This document shows positions 21,444-30,180 of a stretch of 64,000 bases of DNA, piece by piece. The position numbers were made by a program, and so were the translations under genes. This stretch comes from Saccharothrix longispora (GTDB lineage Bacteria > Actinomycetota > Actinomycetes > Mycobacteriales > Pseudonocardiaceae). The DNA lies in the NCBI RefSeq assembly GCF_030852425.1, contig NZ_NSDM01000006.1:310001-374000 (forward strand), in the 5' to 3' direction. The notes beneath the pieces were generated by a model. It was not told the origin of the DNA and searched no databases. It was given only the letters and a program-made list of their open reading frames with translations. How positions within the stretch are numbered: position 1 is the first letter of the stretch; every line of letters starts with the position of its first letter.

Positions 21444-22400
21444 GTGCGGATCGGCTACACCCTCATGACCGAGCAGGCCGGGCCCCGTGACCTGGTCCGG
21501 CACGCCGCGCTGGCCGAGCAGGCCGGCTTCGACTTCGAGGTGATGAGCGACCACTACTCGCCCTGGCTGGACGAGCAGGGGCACGCGCCGTACGCGTGGA
21601 GCGTGCTGGGCGCGGTCACCCAGGCCACCCGGCGGGTCGAGCTGATGACGTACGTGACGTGCCCGACGATGCGCTACCACCCGGCCGTGGTGGCGCAGAA
21701 GGCCGCGACCGTGCAACTGCTGTCGGACAACCGGTTCACCCTCGGCCTGGGCGCGGGCGAGAACCTCAACGAGCACGTCGTGAGCCGCGGCTGGCCTCCG
21801 GTGAACGTGCGGCACGAGCTGCTGCGCGAGGCCGTGGAGATCATCTCGATGCTGTTCGACGGCGGGTACGTCAACTACTCGGGTGACCACTTCCGGGTGG
21901 ACTCGGCGAAGCTGTGGGACCTGCCCGACCAGCGCGTGCCCATCGCGGTGGCGGTGTCGGGCTCGCAGTCGGTGCGCACGTTCGCACCGATTGCGGACGC
22001 GATGGTGTCCACCGAGCCGAACCCCGAGCTGGGCAAGGAGTGGGACGTCTTCCAGAGCAGGGGGTCGCGCAAGATCGGGCAGCTGCCGATCTGCTGGGAC
22101 CCCGACCGGGACCGGGCGGTGGCGCGGGCGCACGACCAGTTCCGCTGGTTCGCGGGCGGCTGGAAGGTCAACGCCGAGCTGCCGGGCCCGGCCGGGTTCG
22201 CGGGCGCGACGCAGTTCGTGCGACCGGAGGACGTGGCGGGGCAGATCCCGTGCGGGCCGGACGTCGAGCCGATCGTCGAGGCGGTGGCGGAGTTCCGCGA
22301 GGCCGGGTTCACCGACCTGGCGCTGGTGCAGATCGGCGGCGACCACCAGCAGGAGTTCCTGGACTTCGCCAAGGGCGAACTGCTGCCCGCCCTGCGCTGA
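21444..22400 (+). CDS. LLM-class F420-dependent oxidoreductase (G6PDH-related family)
   Basis: A 318-residue TIM-barrel enzyme of the luciferase-like monooxygenase class. Segments MSDHYSPWLDEQGHAPYAW, LMTYVTCPTMRYHPA and LGLGAGENLNEHVV match the subfamily related to F420-dependent glucose-6-phosphate dehydrogenase. It would reduce or oxidise its substrate with coenzyme F420. GTG start after TAGGAGGA, coupled to the HAD gene upstream. Physiological substrate unknown. Confidence 0.88.
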   Translation: MRIGYTLMTEQAGPRDLVRHAALAEQAGFDFEVMSDHYSPWLDEQGHAPYAWSVLGAVTQATRRVELMTYVTCPTMRYHPAVVAQKAATVQLLSDNRFTLGLGAGENLNEHVVSRGWPPVNVRHELLREAVEIISMLFDGGYVNYSGDHFRVDSAKLWDLPDQRVPIAVAVSGSQSVRTFAPIADAMVSTEPNPELGKEWDVFQSRGSRKIGQLPICWDPDRDRAVARAHDQFRWFAGGWKVNAELPGPAGFAGATQFVRPEDVAGQIPCGPDVEPIVEAVAEFREAGFTDLALVQIGGDHQQEFLDFAKGELLPALR

Positions 22401-22416
22401 TCCGGCCGGCGCCGGT

Positions 22417-23799
22417 TCACCCCTGGCTGTTCTCGTTGCCCCTGCTCCTGCCCGGCGGGACCACCGGGGAGCTCGGGTTGGCCGTCCGCTCCGCCCTGCC
22501 CGTGGGCGGCGCCCCGGTCTGCGGGGCCCCCTGCGCGGCCGGCGTGGTGGGCACCGCTCCCACGACCGTCGTGGGAGGCGACCCGGGCGCGGGCGCCGAC
22601 GGGGTGGCGCCGGTACCGGCCGGGTCGTCGGCGCCCGCGGGGTCGTCGGCGCCCGCGGGGTCGTCGGCACCGGTCGGGTCCTGGGCGCGGGCCGGGTCCT
22701 GGGCGCGGGCCGGGTCGCCGTCGTCGGGCGTGGTGCCGTCGGTGGCGGGCGGGACCACGGCGACCTCGCGCACGCTCGTGGGGGCCACTCCCCCGCCGGG
22801 GTGGCCGACCTCCCCCTCGGGTCCGGTCGTGCCCAGCAGGTTCACCGCGGTCAGCGCCACCAGGGCCGCCGCGGCCGCCGCCGCACCGCCCAGCAGCACC
22901 CGGTTGGCCGGTCGGCGCAGGCGGTGCGCGGCGGGGCCGGACTTGGGCCGCGCGCCCCCGGCGCCGGGGGCGGTCAGCGGCGGGACGCCGTCGCTGCCGC
23001 GCTCGGCCAGGGTGAGCAGGCGTTCGCACTCGGCGGCGGTGGGCCGGTCGGCCGGTTCGGGCGCGGTCATGGCGGTGAGCACCGCCGGCCACGGGTCGGG
23101 CAGGTCCGCCGGGACGCGCGGCGAGCGGTGCAGCCGGGCCAACGCGGCCTCGGTGTCGCCGCCGGGGTACTCGGGGCGGCCGGTCAGGCACTCCAGCAGC
23201 ACGAGGCCGAGCGCGTAGACGTCGGAGGCGGGCGACACGTCGGCACCGCGCACCTGCTCGGGCGCGAGGTAGCCGGCGGTGCCGACCAGGACCCCGGAGC
23301 GGGTCACCCGGGTCACCTGCGCCTGGAGCGCGAGGCCGAAGTCCGCGAGGTACGCGCGCCGCCCGGTCGGGTCGAGCAGGATGTTCGACGGCTTCACGTC
23401 GCGGTGCACGACACCGTGGTCGTGCACGTGGGCCAGCACTCCCGCGACCTGCGCGCCGACGTGGGCCACGACCGCGGGCGCGAGGGGTTCGCGCATCCGG
23501 CGGCGCAGCGTGCCGCCCTCGACCGGCTGCATGACGAAGTACGGCCGGTCGCGGTGCACGCCCGTGTCGTAGACCTCGACCAGGCCGGGGCAGCTCAGCT
23601 CGCCCAGCACCCGCGCCTCGCGGTCGAGGCGGATGCGGTCCTCGTCGGCCGCCTGGCCCAGGAAGAACTTGACCGCGACCTTGCGGTCGAGTTCCACGTC
23701 CCTCGCCCGGTACACCTCGGCCATGCCGCCGGAGCCGTACAGGGTGCCCAGGGCGTACCTGCCGCCGATCACCTCGCCGGTCAGGTCACCGTCCCACAT
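22417..23799 (-). CDS. PknB-type Ser/Thr protein kinase with repeat-rich extracellular tail
   Basis: A 460-residue eukaryotic-like kinase: glycine loop GSGGMAEVY (22-30), Lys44, HRDVKPSN (131-138), DFG (152-154), APEQ, then one transmembrane helix at about 295-316. The outside part has no PASTA domain; it is low-complexity and rich in Asp, Ala, Pro and Thr, with tandem pentapeptides of the DPAGA type (DNA repeats of 15 bases near 22620-22705). It converges on the LLM gene with 16 bases between stops. The tail may span the cell wall. Confidence 0.93.
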   Translation of the reverse strand: MWDGDLTGEVIGGRYALGTLYGSGGMAEVYRARDVELDRKVAVKFFLGQAADEDRIRLDREARVLGELSCPGLVEVYDTGVHRDRPYFVMQPVEGGTLRRRMREPLAPAVVAHVGAQVAGVLAHVHDHGVVHRDVKPSNILLDPTGRRAYLADFGLALQAQVTRVTRSGVLVGTAGYLAPEQVRGADVSPASDVYALGLVLLECLTGRPEYPGGDTEAALARLHRSPRVPADLPDPWPAVLTAMTAPEPADRPTAAECERLLTLAERGSDGVPPLTAPGAGGARPKSGPAAHRLRRPANRVLLGGAAAAAAALVALTAVNLLGTTGPEGEVGHPGGGVAPTSVREVAVVPPATDGTTPDDGDPARAQDPARAQDPTGADDPAGADDPAGADDPAGTGATPSAPAPGSPPTTVVGAVPTTPAAQGAPQTGAPPTGRAERTANPSSPVVPPGRSRGNENSQG

Positions 23800-24234
23800 C
23801 CGGTCGATCCTCCACCGCGTCGACGCCGACCCTCGGAACGGCGGAAGTTACCGCGCCCCGCCCGGACCGGCCACCACATTCACCGCTTCGAGACCGCGTA
23901 CCCGTCTCGAAGCGCTTCCAAATCACCCGTTGGTTCGGCAAACCGATCGGGAAGAACCTTACGTAAACACCCGTCCGGGTGACATCGAGTCGGTCGGACC
24001 CATACCGGAAACCACACGTTCGAGTGGTTCGGCACAGATCGTCCTTCAGGGTGCCGGGGGCGAGCGGGGACTGGTCGGCGGTGTGGTGGTGCCGGTCGGC
24101 GGCAGGGTGGCGGTGGGCACGTCCACGCGGCGGCGAACAGGGCGGCGGAGGCGGTCAGGACGGCGGCGACGAAGGTCGCGGGACGCGGGCGCGCCGAGGT
24201 GATCCCCCGGGTAGGACGGTCGCGGGGCCGGGGC
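23800..24234. other. Gene-free region upstream of the kinase
   Basis: 435 bases with no supported gene. The part nearest the kinase holds the inverted repeats listed separately and an AT-richer stretch (23920-23970) that probably contains the kinase promoter. The part next to the PucR gene is a GC-rich non-coding tail; a hydrophobic reading frame there has no start codon. Confidence 0.6.
23884..23918. promoter_or_regulatory. Inverted repeats upstream of the Ser/Thr kinase
   Basis: A perfect 11-bp inverted repeat (CGCTTCGAGAC, 9-base loop, GTCTCGAAGCG) overlaps a perfect 10-bp palindrome GAAGCGCTTC at 23909-23918. They lie 85-120 bases before the kinase start at 23799. The small palindrome resembles LacI-family sites with a central CG, so an operator is more likely than a terminator; the regulator is unknown. 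Confidence 0.45.
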
Positions 24235-25479
24235 CTACTGCGCGGCGTGCAGTGCCAGCCAGAGCTCGGCCCGGGTACCGGCCGCGTCCAGCGGGCGCCC
24301 GAGCAGCCGCTCGGCGCGGCGCACGCGGTTGCGCACGGTGTGCCGGTGCACGCCCAGCCGGGCGGCGGCGGGATCGGCCTGGCCGTGGCAGGACAGCCAC
24401 ACCCGCAGCGTCTCGCGCAGCACGTCGTCCAGCGGCGCGAGCAGCGCCTCCGCGTGGGCCGCCGCGCCGGGCGCCAGCAGCCCGGCCGCGGCCACGTCCT
24501 CGAACCGGTCCACGCCCTCCTCCAGCGCGCGCAGCGCCTCCCGGTAGCCGCGGGCCACCTCGGTGGGCCCGACCGGGCGCGACGCGGCGGCCGGCACGTC
24601 CACCTCGTGCGCCAGCACGACCGTGCGCCCGTCCACCTCGGCCCGGAACCCCGGGGGCTCGGCGGGCGCGCCGCGCAGCACGAACACGCGGAACGGCGGC
24701 TCGGGCAGCCCGTCCACCACGACACCGGCCAGCAGCAGCCGGAACCCCAACTCCCGGCGCACCGCCTCGACCTCGGCCGCCCGCGCGAGCACCGGCGCGA
24801 GCAACGACGCGGCGACGTTGACCACGCCCGCGTCCAGGACCGGGGCCGCCACCGCCAGGTGCCCGCGCCCGGCCAGCGCCTGCACGCCGACCTGCCGCTC
24901 CCCCTCCCACCAGGTCGCGCTCGCCGGACCGCCCGCCCCGCGCACCACCCCGCCCAGGTCCGGCGGGTCGCCCACCACGTGCACGCGCTCGCCGACCGCG
25001 TCGAGCAGCACGACCGCGCCGCCGACGAGCCGGGCCAGCGCCTCGACCACCCCGGCGGCCCCCGTCTCGACGGCAGCCCTGGTCAGCACCCGCTGCGCCC
25101 GGTCGACCCGGGCGACCGCCGCGTACGCCGACCTCGCCACGGCCTTGCCGATCGCGATGAACGGCGTGGCGCGCGGCACCTCCAGCAGCGCCAGCCCGGC
25201 CCCGGCAGCGGCGCGCACCAGGCCGGCGGGCACCTCCTCGTGGCTCAGCCCGGTGCCGAAGCCCAGGCCCGACACCCCCGCCGCGACGAGCCGGCGCACG
25301 TACTCGTCGTGCGGTCCCGGCGCGAGCCCCGTGGTGAGCAGCAGCTCGCCGCCCTCCAGGAACGGCGCCGGGTCGGCCAGTTCTGTGCTGTGCACCCAGG
25401 TGACCTCGCGGTCCAGCCCCGCGTCCACCAGCACGGTCAACCCGACCTCGCGGGCCAGCGCGCCCACCGTCAACGACAT
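24235..25479 (-). CDS. PucR-family transcriptional regulator
   Basis: A 414-residue regulator with a PucR N-terminal domain (about 10-125, VGALAREVGLTVLVDAGLDR, GGELLLTTGL), a middle GGDEF-like/CdaR segment and a C-terminal helix-turn-helix (about 360-400, AAARLGVHRHTVRNRVRRAERLLG). PucR proteins usually control nitrogen-compound catabolism. It is divergent from the GABA transaminase operon by 71 bases and is the obvious candidate regulator. ATG at 25479 chosen; the longer frame upstream has no similarity. Confidence 0.88.
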   Translation of the reverse strand: MSLTVGALAREVGLTVLVDAGLDREVTWVHSTELADPAPFLEGGELLLTTGLAPGPHDEYVRRLVAAGVSGLGFGTGLSHEEVPAGLVRAAAGAGLALLEVPRATPFIAIGKAVARSAYAAVARVDRAQRVLTRAAVETGAAGVVEALARLVGGAVVLLDAVGERVHVVGDPPDLGGVVRGAGGPASATWWEGERQVGVQALAGRGHLAVAAPVLDAGVVNVAASLLAPVLARAAEVEAVRRELGFRLLLAGVVVDGLPEPPFRVFVLRGAPAEPPGFRAEVDGRTVVLAHEVDVPAAASRPVGPTEVARGYREALRALEEGVDRFEDVAAAGLLAPGAAAHAEALLAPLDDVLRETLRVWLSCHGQADPAAARLGVHRHTVRNRVRRAERLLGRPLDAAGTRAELWLALHAAQ

Positions 25480-25495
25480 CGACACTGTGTACACC

Positions 25496-25518
25496 CCACT
25501 GTCCCGGGTGGCCAGTGG
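25496..25518. promoter_or_regulatory. Possible operator between the PucR gene and gabT
   Basis: CCACTG (25496-25501), 11 bases, then CAGTGG (25513-25518) form a perfect inverted repeat in the 71-base divergent promoter region. The spacing suits a dimeric regulator such as the adjacent PucR protein. No known PucR consensus was available to match. Confidence 0.4.
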
Positions 25519-25550
25519 CCAGGGAGTCCCGGCGGGGCGATGCTGGTGGC

Positions 25551-26807
25551 GTGGCACGACTGCGCACCGAGATCCCCGGCCCCCGCTCCCGCGAGCTGGG
25601 CGAGCGCCGCAAGGGCGCCGTGGCGGCGGGCGTGGGCTCGACGCTGCCGGTGTTCGTGGACCACGCCGAGCCGGGGCTGCTGGTCGACGTGGACGGCAAC
25701 CGGCTGATCGACCTGGCGTCCGGCATCGCGGTGACCGGGGTCGGCAACCCCGCCCCGCGCGTCGCGGCGGCCGTGCACGAGCAGGTGGACCGGTTCACCC
25801 ACACCTGCTTCACGGTCACGCCCTACGAGGGCTACGTGGAGGTGTGCGAGCGGCTGGCGGAGCTGACGCCGGGCGCGCACGAGAAGCGGTCCGTGCTGCT
25901 CAACTCGGGCGCGGAGGCCGTGGAGAACGCGGTGAAGATCGCCCGGCACGCGACCGGGCGGCCGGGTGTGGTGGTGTTCGACCACGCCTACCACGGCCGC
26001 ACGAACCTCGCGATGGCGCTGACCGCCAAGGAGGTGCCCTACAAGCAGGGGTTCGGGCCGTTCGCGCCGGGCGTGCGGCGGGTGCCCGGCTCCTACCCGC
26101 TGCACGACGGCCTGCCGGGTCCGGGGGCGGCGCGCCGGGCGGTGGCGGCGGTGGAGCGTCCCGACGAGGTGGCGTGCGTGGTGGTCGAGCCGATCCAGGG
26201 CGAGGGCGGGTTCGTGGTGCCCGCGCCGGGGTTCCTGGGCGAGCTGGCCGCGTGGTGCCGCGAGCACGGCGCGCTGCTGGTCGCCGACGAGGTCCAGACG
26301 GGGTTCTGCCGCACCGGGTCGTGGTTCGCGTGCGACCACGAGGACGTGGTGCCGGACCTGGTGGCCACGGCGAAGGGCATCGCGGGCGGCCTGCCGCTGG
26401 CCGCCGTGACCGGCCGCGCCGAGGTGCTGGACGCGGTGCACGCCGGCGGGCTCGGCGGCACCTACGGCGGCAACCCGATCGCGTGCGCCGCCGCCCTGGG
26501 CGCGATCGACACCATGCGCGAACTGGACCTGAACGCCGCCGCCCGGCGGATCGAGGCGACCGTCCTGCCCCGCCTGCGCACCCTGCCGGGCGTCGTCGAG
26601 GCGCGCGGCCGGGGCGCGATGCTGGCGGTGGAGCTGGTCTCCGCCGAGGCCGCCGCCCGGGTCGCGGCGCGCTGCCACGCGGCGGGCGTCGTCGTGCTGA
26701 CCTGCGGCACGCGCGGCGACGTGGTGCGCCTGCTGCCCCCGTTGACCATCCCGGACGAGGTGCTGGCCGAGGGCCTCGACGTGCTCGAAGGAGCGATGCA
26801 GCCGTGA
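25551..26807 (+). CDS. gabT: 4-aminobutyrate aminotransferase
   Basis: A 418-residue class III PLP aminotransferase that moves the amino group of GABA to 2-oxoglutarate, giving succinate semialdehyde. Family segments: TEIPGPRSRELGERR, IDLASGIAVTGVGN, FTHTCFTVTPYEGYV, NSGAEAVENAVKIAR, and the PLP lysine near 275 (ATAKGIAGG). The GTG start at 25551 matches actinobacterial GabT. It overlaps the downstream aldehyde dehydrogenase by GTGA, so the two are translationally coupled. Confidence 0.92.
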   Translation: MARLRTEIPGPRSRELGERRKGAVAAGVGSTLPVFVDHAEPGLLVDVDGNRLIDLASGIAVTGVGNPAPRVAAAVHEQVDRFTHTCFTVTPYEGYVEVCERLAELTPGAHEKRSVLLNSGAEAVENAVKIARHATGRPGVVVFDHAYHGRTNLAMALTAKEVPYKQGFGPFAPGVRRVPGSYPLHDGLPGPGAARRAVAAVERPDEVACVVVEPIQGEGGFVVPAPGFLGELAAWCREHGALLVADEVQTGFCRTGSWFACDHEDVVPDLVATAKGIAGGLPLAAVTGRAEVLDAVHAGGLGGTYGGNPIACAAALGAIDTMRELDLNAAARRIEATVLPRLRTLPGVVEARGRGAMLAVELVSAEAAARVAARCHAAGVVVLTCGTRGDVVRLLPPLTIPDEVLAEGLDVLEGAMQP

Positions 26808-28240
26808 CGACGCCGTACTGGGTGGCCGGTTCCCCCTCGACGGGCGAGGACCGGGTCGAGGTCCGCACGCCGCACGACGGCGCCCTCGCGGGCGTCACGT
26901 CGAACGCGACGGCGGCGGACGTGGAGCGGGCGGTCGCCGCCGCGCACGCCGCGGCGGCCGGGTTCGCCGCGCTGCCCGCGCACGCGCGCGCCGCCGCGCT
27001 GGACCACGTGTCCCGGCGGTTGGCGGAGCGGGCGGACGAGGTGGCGTCGCTGATCACCGCCGAGTCCGGCAAGCCGGTGAAGTGGTCGCGCGTCGAGGTG
27101 ACGCGGGCGGTGTCCACGTTCCGGTGGGCGGCGGAGGAGGCGCGGCGGTTCTCCGGCGAGCTCCAGCGCCTCGACACCGATCCGGCGGCGAACGGCAGGC
27201 TGGCGCTGGTCCGGCGGGTGCCGCGCGGCCCCGTCCTGGGCATCGCGCCGTTCAACTTCCCGCTGAACCTGGTGGCCCACAAGGTCGCCCCGGCGCTCGC
27301 GGTCGGCGCGCCGATCGTCGTCAAGCCCGCCCCGACCACTCCGCTGGTGGCCCTGCTGCTGGGCTCGCTGCTGGCGGAGACCGACCTGCCCGCCGGGTCG
27401 TGGTCGGTGCTGCCGCTGCCGAACGAGGCCGCCGGCCGGCTGACCGAGGACCCGCGCCTGCCGGTGGTGTCGTTCACCGGATCGGGCCCGGTCGGCTACT
27501 CGATCCTGGACCGCGTGCCGCGCAAGCACGTCGTGCTGGAGCTGGGCGGCAACGCGGCGGCCGTGGTGTGCCCGGACTGGGCGGACGCCGCGGACCTCGA
27601 CTTCGCCGCGTCGCGGATCGCCACGTTCGCCATGTACCAGGGCGGGCAGTCGTGCATCTCCGTGCAGCGGGTGTACGCCCACGCCGACGTGTACGAGGCG
27701 CTGGAGGGTGCCGTGGTGGCGCGCGTGCGGGGACTGGGCACGGGCGTGCCCACCGACCCGGCCACCGACGTCGGTCCGCTGATCGACGAGGCCGCCGCCG
27801 CGCGGGTCGGGTCCTGGGTGGCCGAGGCGGTGGCGGCGGGCGCGCGCGTCCTCACCGGCGGCACCCGCGCCGGGGCCCACCACGCGCCCACCGTGCTGGC
27901 GGACGTCCCCCGGGGCTGCCGGGTGGTGGACGAGGAGGTCTTCGGCCCGGTGGTCGTGCTGGAGCGGGTGCGCGACGTCGACGAGGCGTTCGACCGGGTG
28001 AACGACTCCCGCTTCGGCCTCCAGGCGGGCGTGTTCACCCACGACGTCCGCCTGGCGTTCCGCGCCTCGGCCCGCCTGGCGGTCGGCGGGGTGGTCGTGG
28101 GCGACGTCCCGTCGTTCCGGGCGGACCAGATGCCCTACGGCGGCGTGAAGGAGTCGGGCACCGGGCGCGAGGGCGTGCGGGCGGCGATGGACGACCTGAC
28201 CGAGCAGCGGGTCCTGGTGCTCACCGGGCTGGAGCTGTAG
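26804..28240 (+). CDS. NAD(P)-dependent aldehyde dehydrogenase, probably succinate-semialdehyde dehydrogenase
   Basis: A 478-residue aldehyde dehydrogenase. It has the GIAPFNFPLNL coenzyme loop, VVSFTGSGPVGYSI, catalytic Glu in LELGGN, and nucleophile Cys284 in GGQSCISVQR. The Cys context differs from typical GabD (GQ.C.A.NR) and is closer to lactaldehyde- or phosphonoacetaldehyde-type enzymes, so the semialdehyde role is inferred from coupling to gabT rather than from subfamily motifs. Confidence 0.88.
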   Translation: MTTPYWVAGSPSTGEDRVEVRTPHDGALAGVTSNATAADVERAVAAAHAAAAGFAALPAHARAAALDHVSRRLAERADEVASLITAESGKPVKWSRVEVTRAVSTFRWAAEEARRFSGELQRLDTDPAANGRLALVRRVPRGPVLGIAPFNFPLNLVAHKVAPALAVGAPIVVKPAPTTPLVALLLGSLLAETDLPAGSWSVLPLPNEAAGRLTEDPRLPVVSFTGSGPVGYSILDRVPRKHVVLELGGNAAAVVCPDWADAADLDFAASRIATFAMYQGGQSCISVQRVYAHADVYEALEGAVVARVRGLGTGVPTDPATDVGPLIDEAAAARVGSWVAEAVAAGARVLTGGTRAGAHHAPTVLADVPRGCRVVDEEVFGPVVVLERVRDVDEAFDRVNDSRFGLQAGVFTHDVRLAFRASARLAVGGVVVGDVPSFRADQMPYGGVKESGTGREGVRAAMDDLTEQRVLVLTGLEL

Positions 28241-28677
28241 GCACTCACCCGACCGGTGGAGCGCGGTCACCACCCCACAACACAGGACTGTGATTTAGAT
28301 CACTGCAATTATCGCGTCAACCCACGCAATCCCGTAACGGAACGTCGCGCGGTCGAGGCCGTCGCCGACGCCGTCTGACCCATCCGTGTCGAATAGCCGT
28401 CTCATCGGGGCGACACTGAGACACCATCACCCGGTTGATGCGACACGAACGGGAATCCGTAGTGCCGGCGCCCGACGGTTCCCGCCCTCCACTACGTTAT
28501 TCCCCGTCCACGGGACACGGGATCGCATGTCGAAGTCGCACTCGACCACTCCTACGCTAGAAGCACGACAACATGGAGCGAACCGCGAACCGCGAACCGC
28601 AACGAGAAGAGCGCGAGCACCGACCACCCGGACAGGAGGCCGACCTGCGCACGGAACGCTCGACCGGGGGACCTTCC
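28241..28677. other. Upstream region of the VMAP operon
   Basis: 437 bases without a convincing gene. It includes a notably AT-rich stretch near 28285-28315 (GATTTAGATCACTGCAATTA), unlike the surrounding DNA, which may mark a promoter or the boundary of the accessory island. An in-frame ATG at 28573 would extend the VMAP protein by 35 polar residues but lacks a ribosome site. Confidence 0.5.
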
Positions 28678-30180
28678 ATGGTCCACGCTGACGACAACGG
28701 CGGCCGGGGCCTGCTCATCCCCCTGGTCGACGCGTTGAGCCGCGTGCCCACCCTGGCCGACCGCGCCGGTCGCAACCTGGTCGTCCGCATGATGTCCGCA
28801 GAATTGCGGGAAACATTGTCGGTGGAGGAGCACCCGACGGCCACAGGGCACCTGTTCAGCCTGGCCGAGGTGTGCCAGCAGAGCCCCGAGCGGCTCGCCG
28901 CGCTCGTGCGGGTCGTGGCCAAGTTCGAGTCCGACTCGCACGCGATGGTGGAATTGCGCCACCTGGTCGCCGAACTCACCCCCTTGGACTTGTTCCCGAC
29001 CACCGAGCGGGCACGACTGTTCACACTGCTGGCCGGTGTCGTGGTGCCCGACATAGCGGACATCTACCGCGCCGTCGCCGGCCCCACCGCGCCCGGCCTG
29101 TTCGGACCGACGACCTATTACGAGGTCTTCCGAGTTCTGGAAACATTGAATGCCAGGCCGGATGGAATACCGCGGCCGTTGGTATTCGTGGAGCACATCG
29201 CGGCGAAGGTCCGGACCGAACTCGCGATCGAACTGCACCGCTGGAACGAGGCGCGGGCACGCGCCATGGACCTGCTCGACGAGCTGCTGCTGATCCGCGA
29301 AGGGCTGCGCCCGGACACCGCCGAACCGCTCACCCCGCCCGTCGGCGCACCCGCGTACCTGGTGGTGCGGATCAGCCGCGAGGGCCCGACCGGCGACCAC
29401 TACCGGGTGTCCCACTGGCGGCAGCTCGACGGCGACCAGCGCACGTGGTCCCCGCTGCACGGCGAGGACGTCGTCGGGCCGCTGGAGGCGGTCAAGCGCG
29501 CGGTGGCGGCGCTGGTCGAGAAGGTCGAGGACGACTGGGCGCAGTACAGCCCGGACATCCGGATCGAGTTCGTGCTGGACTACGAGAACCTCAACCTCGA
29601 CGTGGACCAGTGGCCGTGGGAGAACGACCCGTTCCTGGCCCAGCCGATGGGGTGCCGCTACCCGGTGGTGGTGCGGAGCCTGGAGCGGATGACGACGAGG
29701 CGGTACCACCGTGAGTGGCGGCAGCGGTGGGACGAGCTGGTCCACCGGCTGACCCGGTCCGGGAGCCTGCCGCCCGGCGCGACGTGCCGCGGGCTGTCGT
29801 GCACCCCGGACGGCCTGCGCGAGTTGCAGTCGAGGTTCAACCGGGAGCGCGGTCTGGTGTCGCTGGTGCTGTCGGAACCACCGCGGCGGGGGGCGATCGG
29901 GCGGGACGAGGTCGCCGTCGGGGTGAAGGCGGGGGTGCCGCTGATCCTGTGGCACCGCGACGACTGCGGCTCGACCGACTTCACCGGGTTGGTCGAGTCG
30001 CTGCTCCACGACCAGGACGAGCACCACCTGCTCGAACGGGTCCGGTTGGCCCGGACCACGGCGTTCGCGGAAGGCCCCGCGCGGCGCCACGTCGGCCAGG
30101 CGCTGACGGTCCTCTACGACGACCCCACCCGGCTCGTCGTGCCCAGTCAACCGGGGCCCCCGGAGGGGGTTGCGGGATGA
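28678..30180 (+). CDS. EAD2-VMAP-C protein, sensor/effector-recruiting part of a VMAP-MoxR-vWA system
   Basis: A 500-residue protein with an effector-associated domain (EAD2-like, about 10-95: PLVDALSRVPTLADRAGRN, GHLFSLAEVC) and a VMAP C-terminal domain (about 225-500; PAYLVVRI, YRVSHWRQLDG, DQWPWENDP, PLILWHRDDCG). In described VMAP ternary systems this component partners a MoxR ATPase and a vWA protein in NTP-dependent conflict or stress signalling. ATG 28678 follows GGGGA; the degenerate paralogue at 40503 has a similar start. The stop overlaps the MoxR start (ATGA). No effector domain (caspase, TIR or protease) is fused. Confidence 0.8.
   Translation: MVHADDNGGRGLLIPLVDALSRVPTLADRAGRNLVVRMMSAELRETLSVEEHPTATGHLFSLAEVCQQSPERLAALVRVVAKFESDSHAMVELRHLVAELTPLDLFPTTERARLFTLLAGVVVPDIADIYRAVAGPTAPGLFGPTTYYEVFRVLETLNARPDGIPRPLVFVEHIAAKVRTELAIELHRWNEARARAMDLLDELLLIREGLRPDTAEPLTPPVGAPAYLVVRISREGPTGDHYRVSHWRQLDGDQRTWSPLHGEDVVGPLEAVKRAVAALVEKVEDDWAQYSPDIRIEFVLDYENLNLDVDQWPWENDPFLAQPMGCRYPVVVRSLERMTTRRYHREWRQRWDELVHRLTRSGSLPPGATCRGLSCTPDGLRELQSRFNRERGLVSLVLSEPPRRGAIGRDEVAVGVKAGVPLILWHRDDCGSTDFTGLVESLLHDQDEHHLLERVRLARTTAFAEGPARRHVGQALTVLYDDPTRLVVPSQPGPPEGVAG

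Noticed and set aside
24045-24215. Leftward hydrophobic stretch (TFVAAVLTASAALFAAA) followed, in another frame, by a Pro/Thr-rich tail
   Set aside because: It looks like a small secreted protein with a frameshift, but there is no start codon in frame, and no homologue is recalled.
28573-28677. 35-residue N-terminal extension of the VMAP protein
   Set aside because: Polar, low-complexity sequence with no ribosome site; the paralogue at 40503 starts near the equivalent of 28678.
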